The translations under genes and the position numbers were made by a program. From the NCBI GenBank assembly GCA_001512555.1, contig LFSK01000132.1:1-59862 (forward strand): 59,862 nt of DNA, given 5' to 3'. Positions 44,429-53,260 of the stretch are shown piece by piece. Position 1 is the stretch's first letter; every line of letters starts with the position of its first letter. Source of the DNA: Clostridiaceae bacterium DTU059. Its GTDB lineage: Bacteria; Bacillota; Clostridia; DSM-8532. The notes under the pieces were generated by a model. It saw only the letters and a program-made list of their open reading frames with translations. It was not told where the DNA came from and ran no database searches.

Positions 44429-44742
44429 TTTAACTCCTCCATTATGAATACTTTATCAAGCCCGGTGATCTTAAAGAGTTTTTTTACATTGGGCCGGGGG
44501 TCTCTGATCTTTATATTGCTGTCATTCTGCCTTGCACGCTTCAAAGCAGCTACCATAATGCCCAGTCCCATGCTGTCTATGTAGCTTAATTCCGAACAAT
44601 CCAGAACGATGTCCTCCCTGCAGTCACCCATGGCCTGAAAAAGGTTGTCCTTGAAGTCTGGAGCCGAATAAATGTCAATTTCACCCCGTAAGAATATTAC
44701 CTTTTCACTGCCCCCATTGCTGCCCAAGACCAACTCAAACAT
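44425..44742 (-). CDS. RsbV-type STAS anti-anti-sigma factor
   Basis: The 105-residue STAS protein has the phosphorylation site motif YIDSMGLGIM (Ser in DSMGLG) and the typical LRGEIDIYSAPDFKD N-terminus. Unphosphorylated, it would bind an RsbW-type protein and free the sigma factor. It is followed by the degenerate RsbW with an overlapping stop/start and preceded by the J-domain-like membrane protein 21 bp upstream. Confidence 0.9.
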   Translation of the reverse strand: MFELVLGSNGGSEKVIFLRGEIDIYSAPDFKDNLFQAMGDCREDIVLDCSELSYIDSMGLGIMVAALKRARQNDSNIKIRDPRPNVKKLFKITGLDKVFIMEELK

Positions 44743-44763
44743 AGGTTCCCCTCCTCAAAAATA

Positions 44764-45633
44764 TTAGTGAACCGATTCCACCAGTGTCTTTATATATTCT
44801 ACAGCATTTTCGACATTCTCTGCACTTACCGTCATCACGGCAATCAAAGAGTCCCCAAGAATACCCTGCTCTTTCAGTATACGGCTTCCGGATACATCCA
44901 CGCCATACAGCCTGGGAGGGAGGCTCTCACCATCCTCCGTTTGAATTGACATAACAAGGTGCTCATGTTCATTATAGGACACAACTCCCAATTCCTCCAG
45001 CCTGTCATCCAGAGGAGCAAAGATGCCAAAGGGTACCAGTCTCTTATATAGGTTCATGTCAAGAATAAAGACATCATTATTACCTGCCATTATTTCCACC
45101 GAAAGCTTTTGCTCGAAAACTGGCTGGACGGTAGGATCCATCTTATCACTGATGGGAATGTGCTGAGCCTGGGGCTCGTTAGCGGCAATCAGCGTCTTAA
45201 GCGATTCTTCAGCGGCTTCTATATTCTCAACGTAAATCTCCCCGGCAAAAATAAGCTTGAAATCCGGATCAACACGGCTGCCCATGCTAATGATGATCCA
45301 AACCACAAATGCCAGTGCGAGGACACCAACAATGAATTTCCATTTGTTGTAGTGTATAAAATTTGACAGTTTATCATAATCAATGCCGAGAGCTTTAAGT
45401 ATCGGGTTGGGATTCTGTTGCCGGGCCAATTTCTTTCTCTCTGCCTCCGGATCCCGGTACTCATAGCCCATCAGCAGTTTATAGGCTTTATCCAGCTCTT
45501 CTCGGGTATAACCCAAGTCTTCGGCGTCTGAGTGTCTAAACTTCTTAAACAGGACATTGTATCTTTTAACAATAATCTCTTTAGTTGCGTCTTCACGCAG
45601 ACCGAGGATCTCCAATGCCCTCTTTCTGTCCAT
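44764..45633 (-). CDS. Membrane protein with N-terminal J-domain-like region (HSD instead of HPD)
   Basis: The 289-residue protein starts with a DnaJ-like fold (RALEILGLREDATKEIIVKR...LDKAYKLLMGYEYRDPEAER). At the place of the invariant HPD loop it has His34-Ser35-Asp36 (FRHSDAED). One membrane span follows at about 110-132, then an extracytoplasmic domain of about 155 residues with no recognised family. Loss of the Pro suggests weak or no DnaK stimulation. It lies between lysS and the rsbV-type gene, 18 and 21 bp away, so it is likely co-transcribed and may be a sensor feeding the partner switch. Confidence 0.7.
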   Translation of the reverse strand: MDRKRALEILGLREDATKEIIVKRYNVLFKKFRHSDAEDLGYTREELDKAYKLLMGYEYRDPEAERKKLARQQNPNPILKALGIDYDKLSNFIHYNKWKFIVGVLALAFVVWIIISMGSRVDPDFKLIFAGEIYVENIEAAEESLKTLIAANEPQAQHIPISDKMDPTVQPVFEQKLSVEIMAGNNDVFILDMNLYKRLVPFGIFAPLDDRLEELGVVSYNEHEHLVMSIQTEDGESLPPRLYGVDVSGSRILKEQGILGDSLIAVMTVSAENVENAVEYIKTLVESVH

Positions 45634-45651
45634 ATGAAGACCTCCTCATCA

Positions 45652-47145
45652 TCATTCCTTTGGTTTCATGGTAGGGAACAGAAGCACATCACGAATGGAG
45701 TAGGAGTCAGTAAGAAGCATGACAAGCCTGTCAATACCTATTCCAAGACCACCTGTGGGCGGAAGCCCATGTTCCAGAGCAGTGAGAAAGTCTTCATCCA
45801 TCATATTGGCCTCTTCATCTCCTGCTTCCCTCTTTCTTACCTGTTCAAGGAACCGCTCCCTCTGATCCAGGGGATCATTCAGCTCAGAATAGGCGTTTCC
45901 AAACTCTCTTCCTGTGATGAATATTTCAAACCTTTCGGTTAATTGGGGATCGTCGGGTTTCCTCTTAGCCAGTGAAGATATCTCCACGGGATAGTCCATG
46001 ACAAAGGTGGGCTGAATCAGCTGTGGTTCCGCAAACTCTTCGAACAACAAGCTCATGACCTCACCCTTAACCGGGTTGCCTTCCAGCTGTATCCCCTTCT
46101 CCCTGGCGATGGCACGGGCTTCCTCATCACTGGAAATCTTGTCGAAATCCACGCCTGCATACATCAGTACCGCCTCCTGCATGGTTATACGCTTCCATGG
46201 AGGGGTCAGATCTATCTCCTGTCCCTGGTAATTCACCTTCATGGTACCAAGAACCTCCCGGGCAACAGTGGAGATCAAATTCTCCGCCAGTTCCATCATA
46301 CCATGGTAATCAGTGTAGGCCTGGTATATCTCCATCATGGTGAACTCGGGATTGTGCTTTACATCCATGCCCTCGTTTCTGAACATGCGCCCCAATTCGT
46401 AAACCCTCTCAAGGCCTCCTACGATGAGCCTCTTGAGAAACAGTTCCGGTGCAATGCGCAGGTACATGTCGATATCAAGAGTGTTGTGATGGGTGATGAA
46501 CGGGCGAGCCGCAGCGCCTCCGGCAATGGTGTTCAGGATTGGGGTATCCACTTCAAGGAAATCATGGTCATCCATGTACCTTCTGATGGCCGAAATGATT
46601 TTACTCCGGGTGATGAAGGTTTTCTTTACTTCTGGATTCACGATCAGATCCAGGTACCTCTGCCTGTATCTGATATCAGTATCCTTGAGGCCATGGAATT
46701 TCTCAGGCAGAGGCCTGAGGGACTTTGACAGCAGCACATAGTCGTCTATCTTTATGGAAATCTCGCCCATGCGTGTTCTGAAGACTGTTCCTGACACACC
46801 CAGCAGATCTCCAATGTCCAGCTTTTTAAAACTGGTGTACTTGTCCTCCCCCACCTCATTGATGCGTACATATAACTGTATCCTGCCATCCCTGTCCTGA
46901 ATATCGCAGAAAGATGATTTCCCCATATCTCTCTTGCTCATTATACGGCCGGCAACCGAAACCCTCTTTCCATCAAGGTCTTCAAACTGTGACACGATTT
47001 CGGCTGTTCTGTGGGTCACATCATATTTGACTATGCGGAAGGGGTCTGCACCTGAGTTCTGTAGCTCAATAAGCTTTTCCCGCCTTATCCTCATTATTTC
47101 ATTAAGATCCTGCATCTGAGCAGTGTTTTCAATGATTTCAGACAT
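45652..47145 (-). CDS. lysS: Lysyl-tRNA synthetase (class II)
   Basis: The 497-residue class II synthetase has an N-terminal OB-fold anticodon domain, motif 2 ([16 protein letters not shown]) and motif 3 ([14 protein letters not shown]). The start at 47145 was chosen because GGGAGG lies just upstream; the 55-codon N-terminal extension seen in the longer frame has no family counterpart and includes its leader. The order greA-lysS is common in Clostridia. It has a candidate promoter of its own. Confidence 0.96.
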   Translation of the reverse strand: MSEIIENTAQMQDLNEIMRIRREKLIELQNSGADPFRIVKYDVTHRTAEIVSQFEDLDGKRVSVAGRIMSKRDMGKSSFCDIQDRDGRIQLYVRINEVGEDKYTSFKKLDIGDLLGVSGTVFRTRMGEISIKIDDYVLLSKSLRPLPEKFHGLKDTDIRYRQRYLDLIVNPEVKKTFITRSKIISAIRRYMDDHDFLEVDTPILNTIAGGAAARPFITHHNTLDIDMYLRIAPELFLKRLIVGGLERVYELGRMFRNEGMDVKHNPEFTMMEIYQAYTDYHGMMELAENLISTVAREVLGTMKVNYQGQEIDLTPPWKRITMQEAVLMYAGVDFDKISSDEEARAIAREKGIQLEGNPVKGEVMSLLFEEFAEPQLIQPTFVMDYPVEISSLAKRKPDDPQLTERFEIFITGREFGNAYSELNDPLDQRERFLEQVRKREAGDEEANMMDEDFLTALEHGLPPTGGLGIGIDRLVMLLTDSYSIRDVLLFPTMKPKE

Positions 47146-47301
47146 ATTATTCCTCCCGGGTGTGCATATTTCGCAGCGATGGCCTTTAGCTGCACAGCCT
47201 CTTATTTTATCCCATGGACTTAGCAGCCAGGAATTCAAAGAAGGCCATAAAAGAAAACAGCTTACATTTGTTATGTAAACTGTGTTTCGTATCAAAAGTA
47301 T

Positions 47302-47330
47302 ATTATACATGATTACTGCTTGACAAACAA
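47302..47330 (-). promoter_or_regulatory. Candidate promoter of lysS
   Basis: On the minus strand TTGTTT (47330-47325) and TATAAT (47307-47302) with a 17-bp spacer, giving a leader of about 150 nt before lysS. The leader shows no T-box sequence. It lies downstream of greA. Confidence 0.45.
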
Positions 47331-47337
47331 TAGTACC

Positions 47338-47814
47338 CTACTTATGAATGTCAATAATCTTGTATTTCAGCTTTCCACCAGGCACTTCCACCTCTACGGT
47401 GTCTCCTACCTTGTGCCCCATAAGGGCTCTTCCTACAGGTGATTCATTGGAAATCTTGAATTTAATGGGGTCGGCCTCGGCAGAACCCACGATGTGGTAT
47501 TCAACCTCTTCCTTTGACTTGGTCTCCCTGATCCTTACATGGGTTCCGAGATTGACCGTCTGGGTGTCCACCTCATCTTCATCAATCACCGTAGCCTGTT
47601 TCAGCAAGGTTTCCAGCTGTATAATGCGAGCCTCATTCTGCGCCTGCTCATTCTTTGCTTCGTCGTACTCTGAGTTCTCAGCTATATCTCCAAAGCTCAG
47701 TGCCGCTTTTATTCTCTCGGCAATCTCCTTGCGTTTTTCACCCTTAAGATACCCAAGCTCATCCTCAAGTTTTTTCAGACCTTCATAGGTAAGAAGGACT
47801 TCTTTACGATTCAT
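47338..47814 (-). CDS. greA: Transcription elongation factor GreA
   Basis: The 158-residue protein has the N-terminal coiled coil ([20 protein letters not shown], with [17 protein letters not shown] at its tip, including the acidic residues that enter the RNA polymerase secondary channel) and the C-terminal FKBP-like domain ([20 protein letters not shown]). It rescues backtracked RNA polymerase. The start at 47814 has AAGGGGAG upstream; an earlier in-frame start adds 19 unlikely residues. Confidence 0.96.
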   Translation of the reverse strand: MNRKEVLLTYEGLKKLEDELGYLKGEKRKEIAERIKAALSFGDIAENSEYDEAKNEQAQNEARIIQLETLLKQATVIDEDEVDTQTVNLGTHVRIRETKSKEEVEYHIVGSAEADPIKFKISNESPVGRALMGHKVGDTVEVEVPGGKLKYKIIDIHK

Positions 47815-47879
47815 TTTTTTCTCCCCTTTATAGTATTTCGTGCCCCCAGAAATACATATCCTTTTTTGCATTACGTTCC

Positions 47880-47908
47880 ATTATAGATTACGCCACAACC
47901 CGTGTCAA
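47880..47908 (-). promoter_or_regulatory. Promoter of greA
   Basis: On the minus strand TTGACA (47908-47903) and TATAAT (47885-47880) with exactly 17 bp between them. The -35 box overlaps the stop codon of the upstream unrecognised gene (ends 47905). Confidence 0.82.
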
Positions 47909-48780
47909 GGTTTAACGGAAAGCCGCATATTCAGCCGAATTGAGGCTTCCGCCGCACTTTCACCCCAGGCATTGGCACAGTTTGCCGCAAGAAAACCCGG
48001 AAGTCTGTGATATCTCAGCTGGTCGGGCAATGATCCCATTTCATCCAGGAAGGATTCCGGCAACTCCAGGCATATATCGTAAATCCTTTTTGCCCTTGTG
48101 TCAATAATCTTGAGCGCCCCCAAATCAATGATTCTGCCCCGGTACATGGAAGGCAGGCTGTCGAAGCTCTCATGGTCGTTGGGAAACCGTATCCATAGAG
48201 GAGTTCGGTTAAGAACGTCAGGGTCGGTGGTAATATGAACGGGAATTCCGGTTTCCTCAAATGCTTCTTCAGCCTTCCCGGGTTCCGGGAACCCATCGGG
48301 AATAAGCACATTAATGGTCTTAACCAACGATATCAACCTTGTGATGGCATATTCCAGATGACGCTGGTTCCCGGTAATAGCTATCTCAATACGGTTTAGG
48401 TTCATCCCTCTGTGCACCATACTAATAAGTTCTGTAAAACGTGACACAGCAATGTCGGCCAGATATGATTCGTATCTGGTTTTATGAGAACCATACAGGT
48501 TTTTGATGATCGGATGCTCTATAACAGAAAGAACCCCCTCCTGGGCAAATATTCTGTCCAGTTTTCGTTTCAGCCGCCTCTTAAGACCGTTATGATGCAT
48601 AGCATTACCACAGACAACAGGAATATTACAGATAATCAGTCCTATATTTGGGCACAACTGAAGCCTTCTGACATCAATGGCCAGGGGGGCTATTGAAAGG
48701 ATCGACAGAATGCGGAACAGCAGATTTTCAGTTTCTTTCCCATGGTTTGTTCTCCGGGGCAGGATCACGCCTAAATTCAT
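47905..48780 (-). CDS. Unrecognised protein of 291 residues
   Basis: A 291-residue soluble protein without signal peptide or membrane span. The N-terminus reads MNLGVILPRRTNHGKETENL and a middle segment IAITGNQRHLEYAITRLISL resembles a dinucleotide-fold strand-loop-helix; RGRIIDLGALKIIDTRAKRI is another distinct stretch. I do not recognise its family. The frame is long and lies on the same strand as, and between, uvrC and greA. The start has no strong ribosome binding site. A role with uvrC or greA is not shown. Confidence 0.7.
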   Translation of the reverse strand: MNLGVILPRRTNHGKETENLLFRILSILSIAPLAIDVRRLQLCPNIGLIICNIPVVCGNAMHHNGLKRRLKRKLDRIFAQEGVLSVIEHPIIKNLYGSHKTRYESYLADIAVSRFTELISMVHRGMNLNRIEIAITGNQRHLEYAITRLISLVKTINVLIPDGFPEPGKAEEAFEETGIPVHITTDPDVLNRTPLWIRFPNDHESFDSLPSMYRGRIIDLGALKIIDTRAKRIYDICLELPESFLDEMGSLPDQLRYHRLPGFLAANCANAWGESAAEASIRLNMRLSVKP

Positions 48781-48848
48781 TAGTCCGGCTCGCAGGAAAA
48801 GATTCTACCCTATCATACTGCGACGTGTTCCAAATAATGACCCATTCC

Positions 48849-50681
48849 TTATTTTTGGAGTCTTTCCTTGATTATGACCGCAAGTCCCGGACCGATCCCC
48901 TTAACTGCGCTTATTTCCTCAAGGCTTGCTTCCCGGATTTTCTTCACCGAGCCAAAAGCCCTCAAAAGAGCTTTCTTTCTGGCTTCTCCAATCCCCGGGA
49001 TTTGATCCAGTACAGATTGCCGATGCCGCTTTCTTCTAAGATTCCTGTTATACTCAAGTGCATACCTGTGAGCTTCGTTTTGTACTGATGCTATGAACCT
49101 AAGTATCTCATGGTCTTGACCCAGATCTATGCCCGTCTGTCCATTCACCAGCCGGTGGGATCTATGCCTGTCGTCCTTGGCCATACCCCACACAGGAACC
49201 TCTATTCCCAAATCAGCCAACACCTCTCTGGCAGCACTCACATGGGCCGCACCCCCATCTACCAGCAACAAGTCCGGAAGTGTCCCGAAAGCATCATCTT
49301 CGGAGCCGTCCAGATACCGCATGAACCTTCTCATAAGAGTTTCCTGCATGCTCCCATAATCATTCTGCCCGGTGATAACCTTCATCTTGAAACGCCTGTA
49401 AAGGCTGCGCTCAGCCCGGGCATTTCTGAACACCACCATTGAGGCCACGATCTCGGTGTCACCTGTATTGGAAATATCATACGCCTCAATCACCTCAGGG
49501 ATTTTATCAAGCCTGAGCACCGATTTAAGCTTCGTTAGAACCTCCTGTGACTGGGCATTCCTGATCAGAACTGCATTTCTGAACAATTCCAGCTCTTCCC
49601 TGGCATTTTGTTCAGCCATATCCACCAGCTCTGCCTTCACACCCCTTTGAGGAACCAGTATGGATACTTTCCCGCCACGCTTTTTGGACAGGATTTCAGC
49701 CAGAACATCGGTGGATTCAGGTTCATACTGCAGTGCAATCTCCCTGGGTATCTCAGGATTTGCATCATAATACTGGAGGACGAATGAATCCATAACCGCC
49801 CCCCGTGTTGATGCCCCCATCCCTTCCAGAACAAATGAACGCTTGCCCACAAGACGGCCTGAACGGATGGACAGAACACTGGCTGCACAGTTCCAGTCAT
49901 CGAAGAACAACCCGATAACATCCCTCTCTTCAGCCTTGGTGGAATAGACCACCTGTTTTTTCAGCAACTCGGATACACTTTTGAGGCGGTCCCGTATGGC
50001 TGCCGCCTTCTCGAACTTCAGTTCCTCGGCATAGCCCTTCATCTCGTCTTCAAGCTTTTTGATTACTTCATCCTGCCTGCCATCAAGAAAAGCACAGGCG
50101 TTTTGTACCATCCGGTTATAATCCTGCTTTGAGATATTCCCGCTGCAGGGTGCAGAGCATAATCCGATATGGTAATAGAGGCAGGGTCTTTGCTTCTTGT
50201 CGGGGGATATACTTCTCTTGCAGGTTCTGATGGGAAAGAGCCTCCTTATGAGCTCCATACTCTCCCTGACAGCACCCACATTGACATAGGTTCCAAAGTA
50301 TCTGGCTCCATCCTTTTGTATCTTCCGCACGATCTCTATACGTGGATAGTCCTCCTGGACACTGATGCGGATATGGGGATATGTCTTGTCATCCTTCAGC
50401 AGGATATTGTATTTAGGCCTGTATTTCTTGATCAGGGTGTTCTCGAGAATTAAGGCTTCTTCCTCGGTATGGGTGACAATATACTCCAGGGACTGCACAT
50501 TGGACACCAATGTGGCGGTTTTCACATCCCTGTCCTTCATTTTTCGGAAGTAAGACCTTACCCTGTTCTTAAGGACCTTGGCCTTACCCACGTAGATGAC
50601 TTCATTGTCTTGATCTCGCATTATATAGACTCCCGGTGAATCGGGAAGGTTTTTCAGTGTCTCTTTAATGGTTGCTTTCAT
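48849..50681 (-). CDS. uvrC: Excinuclease ABC subunit C
   Basis: The 610-residue protein has the GIY-YIG nuclease domain at the start (SPGVYIMRDQDNEVIYVGKA), a UVR coiled coil (EELKFEKAAAIRDRLKSVSE), the RNase H-like middle nuclease (EAYDISNTGDTEIVASMVVF, LLLVDGGAAHVSAA) and a C-terminal helix-hairpin-helix pair (LDQIPGIGEARKKALLRAFG). It makes both incisions in nucleotide excision repair with UvrA and UvrB. No LexA box was seen upstream. Family length and all domains are present. Confidence 0.97.
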   Translation of the reverse strand: MKATIKETLKNLPDSPGVYIMRDQDNEVIYVGKAKVLKNRVRSYFRKMKDRDVKTATLVSNVQSLEYIVTHTEEEALILENTLIKKYRPKYNILLKDDKTYPHIRISVQEDYPRIEIVRKIQKDGARYFGTYVNVGAVRESMELIRRLFPIRTCKRSISPDKKQRPCLYYHIGLCSAPCSGNISKQDYNRMVQNACAFLDGRQDEVIKKLEDEMKGYAEELKFEKAAAIRDRLKSVSELLKKQVVYSTKAEERDVIGLFFDDWNCAASVLSIRSGRLVGKRSFVLEGMGASTRGAVMDSFVLQYYDANPEIPREIALQYEPESTDVLAEILSKKRGGKVSILVPQRGVKAELVDMAEQNAREELELFRNAVLIRNAQSQEVLTKLKSVLRLDKIPEVIEAYDISNTGDTEIVASMVVFRNARAERSLYRRFKMKVITGQNDYGSMQETLMRRFMRYLDGSEDDAFGTLPDLLLVDGGAAHVSAAREVLADLGIEVPVWGMAKDDRHRSHRLVNGQTGIDLGQDHEILRFIASVQNEAHRYALEYNRNLRRKRHRQSVLDQIPGIGEARKKALLRAFGSVKKIREASLEEISAVKGIGPGLAVIIKERLQK

Positions 50682-50709
50682 CGCTCCTCAAATCCTTATA
50701 ATATGCACG

Positions 50710-50741
50710 TTTAATAAAACCGCCGGCCTAAGCCGACGGTT
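50710..50741 (-). terminator. Terminator after the HPr-like gene
   Basis: On the minus strand AACCGTCGGC (50741-50732) pairs with GCCGGCGGTT (50727-50718) around a 4-nt loop, followed by TTATTAAA-type T-rich sequence. Confidence 0.78.
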
Positions 50742-50751
50742 CTATTATTAT

Positions 50752-51015
50752 CTAATCTGTCATTCCTTTTTCTGCAAATGCCTCCAGCTCATTGAGAGCT
50801 GTCTCTTCGTCCCGGCCATCGGTTATGATGGTTATTCTGTCTCCGGGACTGATTCCCAGGGAAAGAAGCCCCAGCAGGCTTTTGGCGTTGGCCTTTCGAT
50901 CTTCCTTCTGAATCCATATATTGGACTCATATTCTGAAGCTTTTTGGATCAGCTTGGCTGCCATCTTGGACTCCAGACCAGTTTTGCTCGATATTGTGAC
51001 TTCTCTTGATACCAT
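50752..51015 (-). CDS. HPr-family protein with Glu at the catalytic position (Crh-like)
   Basis: The 87-residue protein has the HPr fold pattern. At position 15, where HPr has the PEP-phosphorylated His, it has Glu (KTGLESKMAAK), and at 17 Lys instead of Arg. Ser46 in KANAKSLLGLLSLG is kept, the site phosphorylated by HPr kinase. It therefore cannot pass phosphate to PTS enzymes by the His route, and is comparable to Bacillus Crh, which has Gln15. It may act as a regulator with CcpA; no kinase or CcpA gene is in the window. GGGAGG precedes the ATG. Confidence 0.85.
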   Translation of the reverse strand: MVSREVTISSKTGLESKMAAKLIQKASEYESNIWIQKEDRKANAKSLLGLLSLGISPGDRITIITDGRDEETALNELEAFAEKGMTD

Positions 51016-51104
51016 AGTTAAAACTTCCTCCCGCCTGTTCCCAAGTAAACTGCACTACTTATTATATAATAGGACAATAAAAAATAAAAGTCCATATACA
51101 GGCT

Positions 51105-51650
51105 TCAGCCCGATTGGCGTGCCGTTCTTCCTTTTACTAGCAGCAGAATGAAAGCTGCAACCAGCAAGGTTGTAGTCACCATGAATAAAGGCAACAGCCC
51201 CCGGGAGCTGGCCATGATATTGCCGAAGAGCCTGATCAATACGCTGGGGTCAATGCCGATTGCACTTAAAAAGTTATATAACACAACAGACAATGCTTTC
51301 AAAAGATTGGATGCCATCCCTGACAGCAGAGGCCGCAAAAAAGGACGGAAAATACTGTACAGGATGGCCGAAAGGATGATAGCAACCGCCAATCCCCGTT
51401 TTGCTTCCACGGTTCGGGCAGGAAGAATCCTCTCATTAGTGATACGGGACATCACCTTTTCCTTGAATCCATCAGGTATGGTTATGCTGGATACAGTATT
51501 GAGCTTCTCTTTCAATTCTCTCCATGATTCCAGCTTCCCGGCGCATGTTCGGCACTTCCTGCAATGGGCTTGAAGCCTTGCAAGGGAGCCTGGATCCAGC
51601 GAGTCTTCGAGAAACCTGTTAAAACTTTTAGAGGTCATACATCTCTTCAT
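51105..51650 (-). CDS. Zinc-finger anti-sigma factor, membrane protein
   Basis: The 181-residue protein has the zinc-binding anti-sigma motif H29-x3-C33-x2-C36 (LQAHCRKCRTCAGK) and then three hydrophobic segments (about 88-108, 115-135 and 155-172). It starts about 4 bp after the sigma factor gene. It should hold the neighbouring ECF sigma at the membrane until a signal breaks the complex; the signal is unknown. Confidence 0.85.
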   Translation of the reverse strand: MKRCMTSKSFNRFLEDSLDPGSLARLQAHCRKCRTCAGKLESWRELKEKLNTVSSITIPDGFKEKVMSRITNERILPARTVEAKRGLAVAIILSAILYSIFRPFLRPLLSGMASNLLKALSVVLYNFLSAIGIDPSVLIRLFGNIMASSRGLLPLFMVTTTLLVAAFILLLVKGRTARQSG

Positions 51651-51654
51651 TCCG

Positions 51655-52191
51655 TCAATCCTCCATCGCCTGCCTCAGCATCTTTCTCGCCCTGTATATC
51701 CGGTTTTTTACTATGCTCATGGGAACATCCAAATATTCGGCAATCTCATCATATTTCATTCCCGACAGATGGTAGAGCATCAAGGGTTGTTTATACTTGG
51801 GATCAAGGCCGTTTATGAGGGTTTCCAGCCTGTTTTTTGTTTCCCTGCCTATCACCTGCTGTTCGGGAGTATCCTCAGGATCTGTCACCTCAAAGGCATC
51901 GTCTATGGGACACAAATCCTTTCTTTTTCTTAAAAGTTCGGTGCAGGTATTGGTTGTAATGCGGGCAATCCAGGTTGAAAACTTGTATTCCGGATTATAT
52001 GAGGCCAGATGCTTATAGGCTTTTACAAAGGCTTCCTGAGAGGCATCCTCGGCAAGCTGCGGATCCTTCAAATAAGTCCAGGCCAATGAATAAACAAGCT
52101 TTTGGTATCGGTCAACCAATTTTTCAAAATATTCAGTCCTACCCTGAAGACAGAGCCTGACTATCTCATAATCCTGCATATCCTTTTCCAT
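51655..52191 (-). CDS. ECF RNA polymerase sigma factor (SigW-like)
   Basis: The 178-residue protein has region 2 (YFEKLVDRYQKLVYSLAWTY, EDASQEAFVKAYKHL, FSTWIARITTN) and region 4 (LMLYHLSGMKYDEIAEYLDV, VKNRIYRARKMLRQ). It is paired with the downstream zinc-finger anti-sigma gene (4-bp gap). I could not identify an autoregulated ECF promoter in the 219-bp upstream gap; a TATAAT (52241-52246 region on the minus strand) lies there but without a clear -35. Confidence 0.92.
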   Translation of the reverse strand: MEKDMQDYEIVRLCLQGRTEYFEKLVDRYQKLVYSLAWTYLKDPQLAEDASQEAFVKAYKHLASYNPEYKFSTWIARITTNTCTELLRKRKDLCPIDDAFEVTDPEDTPEQQVIGRETKNRLETLINGLDPKYKQPLMLYHLSGMKYDEIAEYLDVPMSIVKNRIYRARKMLRQAMED

Positions 52192-52309
52192 AACTCATAA
52201 ATAATACGGCTTTCGGAGGCGATTGTCTGATGCCATTCCTATTATACCAAAATCCGGATGATGAAGGACTTGCTGAATGGTTTCTATGGGTGCACGGCTG
52301 CTCGAATCC

Positions 52310-52348
52310 AAAAAGAGGCCGTCAGCATTTCACTTTGCCGACGACCTC
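52310..52348 (-). terminator. Terminator of the rnf operon
   Basis: On the minus strand GAGGTCGTCGGC (52348-52337) pairs with GCTGACGGCCTC (52326-52315), a 12-bp stem with two G-T wobbles and a 10-nt loop, followed by TTTTTGG. Confidence 0.85.
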
Positions 52349-52410
52349 GCAGTTTAAACATCATCCCCGCCTGACGTCATAAGGACTGGAACCCATGAGG
52401 ACTGCACTCC

Positions 52411-53244
52411 TCAAATCTTGGCTTCCTGTGGCTGGGGCTCATATGGAAAGCGTTCATGCATGGCATCATGTATGGTGGACTGAGGACAAACCTCTGCACA
52501 CTTGCCGCAGTTAACGCACTTTGTAAAGTCAATCTCAGCAAGGAACTCCTTAACCATTATGGCATCATTGGGGCACACCTTCTGACACTTCATGCAACCG
52601 ATGCAGGAAACTTTACAGTTCTTCTTGGCAATACCGCCCTTTTCATGATTGGCACACAGTACGGTATACCCTGTAAGTACCGGAACCATTTTGATGATGC
52701 CCTTGGGGCACTCGGCCACGCAAATACCACAGCCCTTACATTTTTCGGGAATGATATGCGCCAGCCCGTTTATCATTTCTATGGCATCAAAAGGGCATGC
52801 ATGCTGACATGAGCCCAGGCCTATACAGCCGTAATAGCACTGGGACATTCCTCCCGCCAGCTGATTGGCAGCATGGCAGTCATGAATACCGTCATAAACA
52901 TATTTCATGTCGGCATTTGTCCAGGTTCCCTGGCAGATGACCCGGGCAACCATCTGGGATACATCCCCCTCTTCAAGACCCATAACATCCGAGATGGCAG
53001 ACAGTATTTCCTTGCTGCTGACCGGACATTTATTGGAAGGAACACCCTCATTAACAATTGCCTCAGCAAACCCATCACAGCCTGAATATCCGCATGCGCC
53101 GCAATTGGCTCCCGGAAGCAGTTCCTTTATCTTCTCCACTCTTTCGTCAGCCTTCACTTCAAAAACCTTGGATGCATAGGCAAGACCAATGCCAAAGAAT
53201 AAACCAAGGCCCGATATGACGGCCACCGGAACGATTATACTCAT
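52411..53244 (-). CDS. rnfB: Rnf complex subunit RnfB
   Basis: The 277-residue protein has an N-terminal hydrophobic anchor and a first Fe-S motif (LLPGANCGACGYSGCDGFAE), then several ferredoxin-like motifs (CQHACPFDAI, CKGCGICVAECP, CIGCMKCQKVCP, CVNCGKCAEVCP). It accepts electrons from ferredoxin for the membrane complex that reduces NAD+ and pumps Na+ or H+. The ATG has AAGGAGG upstream. It is the last gene of rnfCDGEAB; the terminator follows. Confidence 0.96.
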   Translation of the reverse strand: MSIIVPVAVISGLGLFFGIGLAYASKVFEVKADERVEKIKELLPGANCGACGYSGCDGFAEAIVNEGVPSNKCPVSSKEILSAISDVMGLEEGDVSQMVARVICQGTWTNADMKYVYDGIHDCHAANQLAGGMSQCYYGCIGLGSCQHACPFDAIEMINGLAHIIPEKCKGCGICVAECPKGIIKMVPVLTGYTVLCANHEKGGIAKKNCKVSCIGCMKCQKVCPNDAIMVKEFLAEIDFTKCVNCGKCAEVCPQSTIHDAMHERFPYEPQPQEAKI

Positions 53245-53260
53245 TGTCTATACCTCCTTC

